The position numbers were made by a program, and so were the translations under genes. Shown in pieces: positions 9,910-17,534 of a stretch of 64,000 nucleotides of DNA. The notes under the pieces are model-generated. The model saw only the letters and a list, made by a program, of their open reading frames with translations. It did no database searches and was not told the origin of the DNA. Position 1 is the first letter of the stretch. The number at the start of each line of letters is the position of its first letter. Source of the stretch: Tatlockia sp. (GTDB taxonomy: Bacteria > Pseudomonadota > Gammaproteobacteria > Legionellales > Legionellaceae). The stretch covers positions 19,701 through 83,700 of the forward strand of contig JACCWI010000027.1 in the NCBI GenBank assembly GCA_013697725.1, in the 5' to 3' direction.

Positions 9910-11538
9910 TCACATGACAACGCATCGCTCAGTAGATTGTTCTTCGGGTATATTTTCCTGAGAGTGTTCTATATTTTTGCTCTCTGAAAATAAGACTCTC
10001 GGATAGATTTCTCGTGTTGACTTAGACCACCATCGTTCAATTAGTTTTTCTGATTTTGGGTTTTCGATGTTAATCAGTTGTTGTCTAATTTTAAAATTTC
10101 CTAAAATATGTGCTGCACAAAGTTCAATATCAGCTTGACTCATCTTTAAGGTATTTTCGCCGGTCAAACACATTAAGGTTAGGATTAGTTCTAAGGGAAG
10201 TATTGAAAAATTATTTGCCTGTTTAGGATAATAAAAACGTGCTAATTCGATGCAACTATTAATAAAATCCGCTTGTGATTTTTTAATTGCTTTTAGGTAA
10301 TTAACTTGAATGGCGTTTTGCAAAAGCTTATCAGTTCCACCAGGGGGATGGAGATTACATAAGTTAGGATTGGACCTGACTGCTAGCAATAGATCTTGTT
10401 TAGATTGCCAGCTTAAGTTTAAATTATCAGAAAAATGAAGAGCTTGAAGAAAACATTCTTCGGGATTAGCTAATAGAGCTTTTATGGAATTAACGAAGCT
10501 ATCATCGAGCTTTAAAAAGGACAGGTGCAGAGTTTTTAATTGCTTATTTCTAGTAATAAGGCTTTTAATTAATGGTAGCGCCTTTGCACTTAAGTTATTA
10601 GAAGATAAGGACAAGCATTGGATTGAAACTTCCGGATGTCGCACTGCCTTAATTAAACACTCAAGGGATTCTTGATCTAAATTAACATTAGCCAGTTCTA
10701 AGGTCTTTAACCGTTTCAACAAGGGTAACTGCTGAGCAAGGGTTTGAATACCTGCAAGATTGAGATTGTTGTAGCTTAAATTTAATACCGTTAAATAATT
10801 GCAATGAGTGGCAAGCACAGGCATTAAATTAGAAACATTTTCGCCGTTCAAACCTGAAGAGCTCAAATTTAAAATTCTCAATAAAGATTGATTCACTAAC
10901 TCTTTTGCTAACAAGCCTACGCCTGAAATTCCGAAGGGGAAATTAGATAATTTTAATGATCGGAGTGTCTTAGACCGCATAAGTCCTGTGACAAAGGTTT
11001 CTATTGTTTCAACATTATAATCTACCTGTGGTTTTGGTGCGCATCTTAGATAAATCGACTCTAGGGAAGTATTTTTTGCTAGTGTTAAACCAAGTGCGTT
11101 TATAAACTCTGGGTTTTTTGCGTAGAATGACAATTGAAGCTGTTTAATTGGTGCCTCGCCCGTTAAACTTTTTAAAATGCCAATTATTTCATCACCCGTT
11201 ATCTGATAAGTTGATAAATCAATATCTATTTTTTCAAGACATGGATGCTCACTCAAAGCAAGACCCAAGGCTTCTGCGCCTACTTGGGTCCATTTTGCTT
11301 CATTTAGACTATCCATTCCTCTAATCGCAAAGGTTTTTAAAGTGCTATTATTTTTAATGGAGTTAGCCAACTCAATCAAAACCTCATCATTGTAATGATA
11401 GATAAAAGAATTGAGTTGGTAATGATCAGGTCTTGGATTGCTTTTTAAATCCCTTAGAGAAAATTCAAGCAAAGTTGGGTCGTTAGATTTTATTCTTTCA
11501 ATAATAATTTTAGCTTGTGATTCGCTTTTGACTTGCAT
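9910..11538 (-). CDS. Leucine-rich-repeat protein with C-terminal CaaX box, effector-like
   Basis: 542 aa. From about residue 55 to 390 there are ribonuclease-inhibitor-like LRRs of about 28 residues, for example LTVLNLSYNNLNLAGIQTLA, LKTLELANVNLDQESLECL and IQCLSLSSNNLSAKALPLI. After the LRRs comes SILPLELILTLMCLTG, which weakly recalls the LPxEL start of an F-box, but this is not a firm call. The last four codons read TGC GTT GTC ATG, giving Cys-Val-Val-Met before the stop: a canonical CaaX prenylation signal, used by known Legionella effectors to exploit host farnesyl- or geranylgeranyl-transferase. A glutamate-rich stretch precedes it. Confidence 0.72.
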   Translation of the reverse strand: MQVKSESQAKIIIERIKSNDPTLLEFSLRDLKSNPRPDHYQLNSFIYHYNDEVLIELANSIKNNSTLKTFAIRGMDSLNEAKWTQVGAEALGLALSEHPCLEKIDIDLSTYQITGDEIIGILKSLTGEAPIKQLQLSFYAKNPEFINALGLTLAKNTSLESIYLRCAPKPQVDYNVETIETFVTGLMRSKTLRSLKLSNFPFGISGVGLLAKELVNQSLLRILNLSSSGLNGENVSNLMPVLATHCNYLTVLNLSYNNLNLAGIQTLAQQLPLLKRLKTLELANVNLDQESLECLIKAVRHPEVSIQCLSLSSNNLSAKALPLIKSLITRNKQLKTLHLSFLKLDDSFVNSIKALLANPEECFLQALHFSDNLNLSWQSKQDLLLAVRSNPNLCNLHPPGGTDKLLQNAIQVNYLKAIKKSQADFINSCIELARFYYPKQANNFSILPLELILTLMCLTGENTLKMSQADIELCAAHILGNFKIRQQLINIENPKSEKLIERWWSKSTREIYPRVLFSESKNIEHSQENIPEEQSTERCVVM

Positions 11539-11620
11539 AATTAATTTCCCATAATAGACTGGTTATTAAAATTATATTGCTATAAATATAGATGGCCAGT
11601 AATTCTTTAAATCAACTAGT

Positions 11621-11665
11621 ACTATATTTATTCATTTAAATCTTGTCTATCCGTATAAATTACGG
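11621..11665 (-). promoter_or_regulatory. Palindrome-activated promoter of the CaaX LRR gene
   Basis: On the minus strand: CCGTA-ATTTA-TACGG (11665-11651), one base, -35 TAGACA (11649-11644), 17-bp spacer, -10 TATAGT (11626-11621). The predicted start is near 11614, about 76 bases from the ATG at 11538. The palindrome lies in the divergent gap with the luxR-type gene, so it could also control that gene. Confidence 0.72.
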
Positions 11666-11759
11666 TATTCACTCTAAATGAAGTTTATTTGATTGATTTA
11701 TATTTGCATTTATGAACATTTTGTGTAATATATAAACATATAACTTTTTTGAGCGCTTA

Positions 11760-12503
11760 ATGTTTAACGAATTAGATAGTGCTGATCAGCCTTTGATTAT
11801 TCAACAATTCAATCAAGGAGTAAGGTTAATCAGCCCTCAACAAGTAAATCCATTGAAAAAGCATATCGCGCTATCCGACATGTTAAAAATGCCTTTCCAT
11901 GTTTATTTTGTGAATAAAGAAAGTGCCACCCAACTGCTTAACCCCGCCTCTTTGCAAAGTTTCAATATTATGTCCCTCAAAGACACCCAAGGCTTAACGG
12001 CTTGGGATGTTGCTAAAAAAGAGTCAGCCGCCAAAGCAATCTATCATGATGGCCTGGTGTTGCAATCTCAAAAAACACTCATTAAAGATGAACTCTATTC
12101 CTCTTTAAACGGACTCGAAATGCCCTTAATCTCCTTCAAATACCCATGGTTTAATAGCAACAGAGAATTAATTGGTATCTTTGGTTTTTCAATTGCCTTG
12201 GATAATCAAGGTGGCATGTCTTTAGCTAAATCGATGAAATTACTTAGTCAAACCGGATTATTACAGGCTGAGTCACAACAACATGCCCTGCCAGGTCTTA
12301 GCTGCGGCGAGGTTTATTTCACTGAACGCGAAAAAACTATTTTATTGCAATTAATTCGTGGCAAAACTGCACGAGCCATTGCGTTGGAACTTAATCGATC
12401 GCAGCGCACTATTGAAAGCCACATTGATAATATGAAAAACAAAACCAATTCGAGTTGTAAATCGGAGTTAATTGAAAAATTGATCGACGAATTGATACAT
12501 TAA
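11760..12503 (+). CDS. LuxR-family transcriptional regulator
   Basis: 247 aa. The C-terminal 60 residues are a LuxR/GerE helix-turn-helix: YFTEREKTILLQLIRGKTAR, then AIALELNRSQRTIESHIDNM. The N-terminal part of about 180 residues looks like a PAS-type sensory domain (FHVYFVNKESATQLLN, LTAWDVAK, GIFGFSIALD). It does not look like an acyl-homoserine-lactone domain, since the usual autoinducer-pocket Trp/Tyr/Asp pattern is not apparent. It is divergent from the CaaX LRR gene, with a CCGTA-N5-TACGG palindrome between them and another just downstream of its stop. It is the natural candidate regulator of those sites (inference). Confidence 0.85.
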   Translation: MFNELDSADQPLIIQQFNQGVRLISPQQVNPLKKHIALSDMLKMPFHVYFVNKESATQLLNPASLQSFNIMSLKDTQGLTAWDVAKKESAAKAIYHDGLVLQSQKTLIKDELYSSLNGLEMPLISFKYPWFNSNRELIGIFGFSIALDNQGGMSLAKSMKLLSQTGLLQAESQQHALPGLSCGEVYFTEREKTILLQLIRGKTARAIALELNRSQRTIESHIDNMKNKTNSSCKSELIEKLIDELIH

Positions 12504-12871
12504 ACAATTCTTAATTCAAGACTTATGCCCTGCCATTCTTCCCCATTTTAGTTTTATAAAAAATTTTTAAAACCCGTATTTTCTACGGATAGACAGATTT
12601 TTAATGAAGAAATATAGTAATGACTGCTTTAAATAACTACTGATAACATAAATTTAAAACACAATTTATAAAAAAATGGGGCTAATAACCACTTCAAAAG
12701 GGAATCGAGCATAGAGAGAGCTCTCGGTAATTAGCTCCTACCCTGCCGAAAGAGTAGTTCTAAGCTATGCAGAGTAGCTAAGAGAGCAATGATAAGAGAT
12801 GTTTATTATTAAGATTATCTTAAGATTTAGATAGTATACTCGGCGCTATAATTGAACAATTTGGAGAAAAA
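12504..12871 (+). other. Intergenic region: promoter plus long leader of the HAD-motif gene
   Basis: The promoter described at 12574-12618 predicts a transcript start near 12625, leaving about 245 bases before the ATG at 12872. That leader contains a perfect palindrome GAGAGCTCTC near 12715-12725 and several short complementary blocks (GGGGCTAATAACC, AATTAGCTCC, CTAAGCTATG). A very short reading frame (ATG ACT GCT to TGA) begins near 12620. I see no known riboswitch. Confidence 0.45.
12574..12618 (+). promoter_or_regulatory. Palindrome-activated promoter of the 712-aa HAD-motif gene
   Basis: CCGTA-TTTTC-TACGG (12574-12588), one base, -35 TAGACA (12590-12595), 17-bp spacer, -10 TATAGT (12613-12618). 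The palindrome centre lies about 44 bases before the predicted start, close to the -42.5 position typical of class II LuxR-type activation. The layout matches the promoters at 5123 and 11621 base for base in spacing. Confidence 0.72.
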
Positions 12872-15010
12872 ATGAAAATTATTTTATTGGATTTTGATGA
12901 TACGTTTGAAACTGAGATTAACGGTAAAATAGTTTATAACGAAATCCTTATCGAAAAATTAATTCAGGCCCAAAAAAATGGCGCCCTGGTTATTGGATTT
13001 ACCAACTGGTATTCATTTAACTATAAATTGGGCTCGGTGGGACGGCTGCTGCTTATTAAAGGTTTAGAAGAACGAGGCCTTAACTTAGATGGCATGAACA
13101 CGACCTGGAATTTTTTAAACATCTACAAACTTATCAATGATAGAAAATCAGAGGATCAAACGCTTCAAAGCTATCTTAATACTCTAAATTTGAATGAGCG
13201 CTTAGAATTATTAAACAGTCATTATCAGCAAGATATCAAGCGTATTGAAGAAGAGAATAATTTTACTCAAGGTAAAAGTGAATCAGCTAATCAAGCCGCT
13301 AAGGCTTTGGAAGCATTAGAGAAAGAGTTAAAAACCTTAGAGGAAGCAGCAAAAACAGAGTTAAAGCTGGGAATTTACTTAGAGGATGGTAAAGAGGGCA
13401 AAGAGCAAATGTTTAGAGCTGTCTTTACTCTATTGGGTTCAGAACAGGAATATATCGTTCTTGATGATAAAAGTGCAGTCATTAAGGTCGCTAAGGCCTT
13501 AGCTGAAAATGAGAATATTAATCTCCATGGGTTTATGGTAGAACGCATGATAGAAATGAAGGCTACTCAAAACGCAGAGGTTCAAGAGCAATTCAGCTAT
13601 GAAGAAGCACTCACAAATCCTAAGCAATTAACTCAAACAATTGCTTCAAAAAAAGGGAAAGTAACTTCAAAAATCAATACCCAACTGTCCAATTCTAAAA
13701 TTTCTCCACAAACATTAGGCCAATACATGACAACCAACTACTCCAAAATATTAAATAAAAGTCAGGAAGAATTATTCGCGCAGGAATATAATTTGACCGA
13801 TTTAATTGAAATAGATTTCTCAGGTGTTGGAAATGCACTTAGCTTTACATTTGGAACTATTGAGGCCGCTGAGCAATTTTCATTTACTATGAAGATGCTC
13901 TATGGCGAAAATGGGAGAAGATATTTGAAAAATAATTTTCCTACTAATGAAATGACCAATGAAGTTGAGATCTATGGAGAGATGTCAAACATTGTAATGG
14001 ACGGTTTATATTTTCAAATTTTTAAACGAAAATATTTTGAACATTATAATAGCTCCTATTTTTCTAACCCCTATAGCAACATGAAAGAAATGCTTGAAAA
14101 AAATACAGTTAGAAATTTAGAAACCGTGATTGAATATGCTAAAAACAATCCTAATACAAGGACGGCTGAAGTTTGGAATGCGATGCAAAATGAAGAGAAT
14201 GAATTACCAAACCGCTCGCCGACTTTCAAAACTCATATAAGCGTTATTTCGCATTCTGATCACGATTCTTTTATTAAGGGATTTGGTGCAATTAATTTCC
14301 CTTCTTCTTCTCAATGGGACTATGCTAATAATAATGTTCATATGCTTCGATATAATACAAGAAATGAAGGTCTAAAATTTCAATACAATTTTTATAAAGG
14401 TAGAAACATTTATCAAAATGCAGAAGCCGTCATACTGCTTTATCAAACACGAGAGGATTTAGGTATTTTGCAAGCTGCTTATAATGCTGCTTTATCTCAA
14501 AATATTCCTTTAATCCTCGTATTTAAATATAGAGAAGAACAGGCAAAGGATTTTGAGAATATTAAAAAATTATTTCCTAAAGCACATCCAACTCTGTTCA
14601 CGGATAAAATAAGCAATCAACAGAAAAGTCATTTAAAAGAAATTTTTCAAAAAAATATTCAACCAATTGTTGATAGAAAGGTTAGAGAACTTGGTTTATA
14701 TACCTTGGGTAAAAAATTAATCGACGAGCGAATTGGTGAATTAGAAAAGGAACTTCGAGGTAGTTTTGTGTTTAATGACCAAGTCAAAAGGAAAAAAATT
14801 ATTGCCCTGCAGCAAATTTCCGCAGGAATTGATGAGGCTACAACTGAGAATTCCTTTAATCATAAAAGCCTAGAGGAAATTATTAATTCCATTAGAACTA
14901 ATAAAAAATATCAATCAATTGATCAGGGCTATTTTTCAGTAACGAAAAAATTATTAGATTCTATCATTGAAAATGAACAAGCAAATACTCTAGCAATGAA
15001 TAGCATCTGA
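12872..15010 (+). CDS. HAD-motif N-terminal protein with Rossmann-like C-terminal region, effector-like
   Basis: 712 aa with GGAGAAAAA before the ATG. The N-terminus MKIILLDFDDTFE carries a HAD-type DxDDT (Asp7, Asp9). GFTNWYS near residue 47 could be HAD motif II and LDDKSAV near residue 205 motif IV, so a phosphatase-like domain of about 230 residues is plausible. A coiled coil of Glu/Lys/Ala lies at about 120-165. Near residues 515-555, NAEAVILLYQTREDLGILQA and IPLILVFKYREEQ resemble the core strands of a nucleotide-binding alpha/beta fold. The terminus ENEQANTLAMNSI suits type IV export. No exact family is recognised. Confidence 0.6.
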   Translation: MKIILLDFDDTFETEINGKIVYNEILIEKLIQAQKNGALVIGFTNWYSFNYKLGSVGRLLLIKGLEERGLNLDGMNTTWNFLNIYKLINDRKSEDQTLQSYLNTLNLNERLELLNSHYQQDIKRIEEENNFTQGKSESANQAAKALEALEKELKTLEEAAKTELKLGIYLEDGKEGKEQMFRAVFTLLGSEQEYIVLDDKSAVIKVAKALAENENINLHGFMVERMIEMKATQNAEVQEQFSYEEALTNPKQLTQTIASKKGKVTSKINTQLSNSKISPQTLGQYMTTNYSKILNKSQEELFAQEYNLTDLIEIDFSGVGNALSFTFGTIEAAEQFSFTMKMLYGENGRRYLKNNFPTNEMTNEVEIYGEMSNIVMDGLYFQIFKRKYFEHYNSSYFSNPYSNMKEMLEKNTVRNLETVIEYAKNNPNTRTAEVWNAMQNEENELPNRSPTFKTHISVISHSDHDSFIKGFGAINFPSSSQWDYANNNVHMLRYNTRNEGLKFQYNFYKGRNIYQNAEAVILLYQTREDLGILQAAYNAALSQNIPLILVFKYREEQAKDFENIKKLFPKAHPTLFTDKISNQQKSHLKEIFQKNIQPIVDRKVRELGLYTLGKKLIDERIGELEKELRGSFVFNDQVKRKKIIALQQISAGIDEATTENSFNHKSLEEIINSIRTNKKYQSIDQGYFSVTKKLLDSIIENEQANTLAMNSI

Positions 15011-15076
15011 GCACATTAATCCTTATAAATTTGTTGAACTAGACCTGTAGTTCAACATCTAAGGGTAAAAAGATTT

Positions 15077-15279
15077 CTGCCACTACAGTGAGATCCTTCG
15101 CTTCGCTCTGGATGACGAGGGCTGTTGGAAGCAGAATGTTCTTCGCTTCGCCTGAGAAAATTTACAAAGTGGAGTGGTTTTAAAACTCCAAAAGCTATTG
15201 AAGAACCATGGCACTCAATCATCAAAGAGCTAAACTCCGTCATCCCGAGTGAAAGCGAGGGATCTCCTTGCAGTGGCAG
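15077..15279. repeat. MITE-like dispersed repeat with about 40-bp inverted ends
   Basis: The left end at 15077-15117 contains GAGATCCTTCGCTTCGCTCT then GGATGACG. The right end at 15238-15279 is its imperfect inverse (CGTCATCCCGAGTGAAAGCG then AGGGATCTC), and flanking CTGCCACT and AGTGGCAG extend the arms. The interior shares ACTCAATCATC and AAACTCCGTCATCC with the element at 1-254. No transposase is carried. It sits between the HAD-motif gene and hicB. Small reading frames inside it are artefacts. Confidence 0.75.
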
Positions 15280-15302
15280 GCCATTCTTTACTTACAAGCT
15301 TT

Positions 15303-15653
15303 TCAATTTTTACCTTTAGCTAAACCTTGGCTTAATAAGGTAATCGCTAAAGTATTTAAGCTTACCCCTTCCTCTTTAGCGCGAGAAGCCAAGGCAGCAT
15401 GAAGAGACTTAGGAGCGCGCATTCGCCATTGGCCACTATATCTATTTAAAGAGCTGGGCTTTGGAATAGGATCGCCAAATTCTTGTGCAGTTTTTATCCA
15501 AGCTATTAAAGCATCTTTGGCTTGATGAAAAGCCTCTTCTGGAGTAGAGCCATCGGCCATACAACCTGGTAGATCGGGAAAGGTCACCAGATAACCTCCG
15601 CCCTCTTCCTCTGAAAGTGGCTGAATAGTAGCAGGGTAGTTTAATTCATTCAT
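15303..15653 (-). CDS. hicB: HicB-family antitoxin
   Basis: 116 aa from the ATG at 15653, which has GGAGG seven bases upstream; it overlaps the hicA stop by eight bases. The N-terminal HicB fold is clear: YPATIQPLSEEEGGGYLVTF, DLPGCMADGSTPEEAFHQAK, then DALIAWI. The C-terminus (RMRAPKSLHAALASRAKEEG then VSLNTLAITLLSQGLA) is a ribbon-helix-helix DNA-binding module. It should neutralise HicA and repress the operon. The stop lies about 25 bases from the MITE-like repeat. Confidence 0.88.
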   Translation of the reverse strand: MNELNYPATIQPLSEEEGGGYLVTFPDLPGCMADGSTPEEAFHQAKDALIAWIKTAQEFGDPIPKPSSLNRYSGQWRMRAPKSLHAALASRAKEEGVSLNTLAITLLSQGLAKGKN

Positions 15654-15858
15654 TGCAAAAACCTCCTTCATTAAGCAAATCTAGAAATTGCTTAATATAA
15701 ATTGGCTTAATTGGTTTATGAGCTGGCACAGTAACTTTAGATCCATTCGGGAATCTGAAAGTCACAGGGCTAGTTCCAGGTTGTCGATATTCAATTCCCA
15801 ATCTTTCAGAGACGGCTTTTAAGTCATCAATGCGCCAATCCTTGTGATTGGTTCTCAT
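15646..15858 (-). CDS. hicA: HicA-family toxin homologue lacking the usual catalytic histidine
   Basis: 70 aa. HicA proteins are small dsRBD-fold mRNA interferases. This one keeps the family C-terminal signature VTVPAHKPIKPIYIKQFLDL. The position that normally reads G-S-x-H (the catalytic histidine) is here GTSPVTF, a proline. It is either an inactive relic kept for regulation or a toxin using another residue. It lies upstream of hicB with overlapping frames, the usual toxin-first order. Confidence 0.8.
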   Translation of the reverse strand: MRTNHKDWRIDDLKAVSERLGIEYRQPGTSPVTFRFPNGSKVTVPAHKPIKPIYIKQFLDLLNEGGFCNE

Positions 15859-15894
15859 TTATATTATAAGTTTATAGAATTTACTCATTTCTTT

Positions 15895-15922
15895 ATGGTA
15901 CCACATACGGAACCTTTGTCAA
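15895..15922 (-). promoter_or_regulatory. Putative hicAB promoter with TGGTACCA operator
   Basis: On the minus strand a perfect -35 TTGACA (15922-15917) is followed after 16 bases by TACCAT (15900-15895). A perfect 8-bp palindrome TGGTACCA at 15896-15903 overlaps the -10, where an RHH antitoxin such as HicB could repress. The -10 is weak, so the call is moderate. Confidence 0.45.
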
Positions 15923-16040
15923 AGATCTCTAGTCTTTAGCTAAATAATTTTTTTGGCTTGAAACAAAAAATTATTCCATTTTTTTTTGAATGCCTTATAA
16001 TGGCGCGCGGTCCAACATTGATTATTAAAGGATTTCCAAA

Positions 16041-17462
16041 ATGGAAAAATTTTCACTTACCCCTAAGTGGGTAGTTCTGTTCTATGCTTTATTTTTACTT
16101 CTTAGCTTTTCAATAGCTCATGCGGAATCAGGCAAGGGCCCCTTAATTGCCACAGGCACATTCTTCAACGGCAGTTTCAACAGACCCTTATTGGCGCAGA
16201 GCCTTGATGCTGGCTTGAGCTGGCATTATCCTGCAGCTATTCACCATGAACCGGTTCCCTTTTATTTTAGAGATGGCGGTTTAAATAAATCATCCTGCAA
16301 TCAGGCGATTTGCATCGCCACAGGGAATTATTATAATAATGAGACAAAACCAACGCCCTTATTACTTCAATCTAATGATTTAGGCAAAAATTGGGATTAT
16401 GTGTCTATTCAAACGCTGCCTCCAAACTTTGAACAGGGTTGGTTTAATGATTCGCTTTGCTGGAGTGAAGGTTGTATTGCTGTGGGTATTTATGAAAATG
16501 GACAGGGGCCACGTCCGCTAATGGCTTTACACAACTCAGATGGAAAGTGGCGTTATTTAGACATCCTAACCGATTCTACTCTGCTTAATACCTTTCAAGA
16601 GGGATGGCTCAAATCTATCAGCTGCTCGAACAAAAGTTGTTTGGCAGCAGGAACCTATCTGGATATTCACAATATTAGGCACCCTTTATTAATGGTTAGC
16701 CACGATAAGGGCTTAAACTGGAAAGCCGCAACTTATAAAGATGAAAAAAAAGATTTTGTTGGCAATCCTGACGCGCATCTTTTTGCAGCAACCTGTGAGG
16801 GTACTTACTGTATTGCTGTTGGAGAATCCACTGATTCACAAAATCTCACCACTTTGCTTTTAATGCAAAGCAATGATAGTGGCTCTACCTGGTTTAAACC
16901 TCTAATCACCCTTCCACCAAATTTTATATCAGGCTGGTTCAATGCGGTTGCTTGCCAGGCTAATTTTTGCATCGCTGCGGGAACTTATTCTGATGGGGAA
17001 ATCAATAGGCCTTTGTTGATTTATAGTGGGGATAAAGGCAGTCATTGGCAAGACCACAATCCAGATATAAATTCTGAACTTAAGACTTTTGTTGATTACG
17101 GCAGCTATTTTAGTACCACCTGTAATGAAGATGGCTGCATGGCCGCAGGGTCGTTTTCAAACTATATCACAACCTATCCCCTAATCACGGTAAGTCATAA
17201 TAAAGGGCAGACTTGGATCTACCCCTCTTCTGCGAGGACCTCGGTTCCAGCAGCGGAGCTTGGTAATGGCGATTTTATTAATTTAAATTGTCGCCAAAAG
17301 ATTTGCATTGCAACCGGTACTTATACTATTGATTCGGTTTACTACCCATTATTAGCATTAAGCAGAGACAGTGGAATGAATTGGGAATTTTCTCCTGCTA
17401 TCAATGATCCAACTATTTTACCGCCCAGTTTTTTAAATGGACATTTTATAATTGGCAATTAA
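16041..17462 (+). CDS. Secreted seven-repeat Asp-box beta-propeller protein
   Basis: 473 aa with a signal peptide (KWVVLFYALFLLLSFSIAHA, cleavage near residue 29). Seven Asp-box motifs of the S-x-D-x-G-x-x-W type occur: SLDAGLSW, SNDLGKNW, SHDKGLNW, SNDSGSTW, SGDKGSHW, SHNKGQTW and SRDSGMNW. They alternate with seven C-x4-C elements (CNQAIC, CWSEGC, CSNKSC, CEGTYC, CQANFC, CNEDGC, CRQKIC), each followed by a G-[TNIES]-[YFS] strand. This predicts a propeller with one disulfide per blade, as expected for an exported protein. Sialidase catalytic residues are not apparent. Role unknown; perhaps adhesion or glycan binding. Confidence 0.75.
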   Translation: MEKFSLTPKWVVLFYALFLLLSFSIAHAESGKGPLIATGTFFNGSFNRPLLAQSLDAGLSWHYPAAIHHEPVPFYFRDGGLNKSSCNQAICIATGNYYNNETKPTPLLLQSNDLGKNWDYVSIQTLPPNFEQGWFNDSLCWSEGCIAVGIYENGQGPRPLMALHNSDGKWRYLDILTDSTLLNTFQEGWLKSISCSNKSCLAAGTYLDIHNIRHPLLMVSHDKGLNWKAATYKDEKKDFVGNPDAHLFAATCEGTYCIAVGESTDSQNLTTLLLMQSNDSGSTWFKPLITLPPNFISGWFNAVACQANFCIAAGTYSDGEINRPLLIYSGDKGSHWQDHNPDINSELKTFVDYGSYFSTTCNEDGCMAAGSFSNYITTYPLITVSHNKGQTWIYPSSARTSVPAAELGNGDFINLNCRQKICIATGTYTIDSVYYPLLALSRDSGMNWEFSPAINDPTILPPSFLNGHFIIGN

Positions 17463-17534
17463 CAGTAAGTTTTATTCGCAATCTAAAATTTAAATCATTA
17501 AACTTCAAATACTTGATTTATTTTTGAGCTTAAT

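Noticed and set aside
15052..15319. Two small frames in the MITE-like repeat
   Set aside because: Both are made of the repeat sequence itself and lie on opposite strands of its inverted ends.
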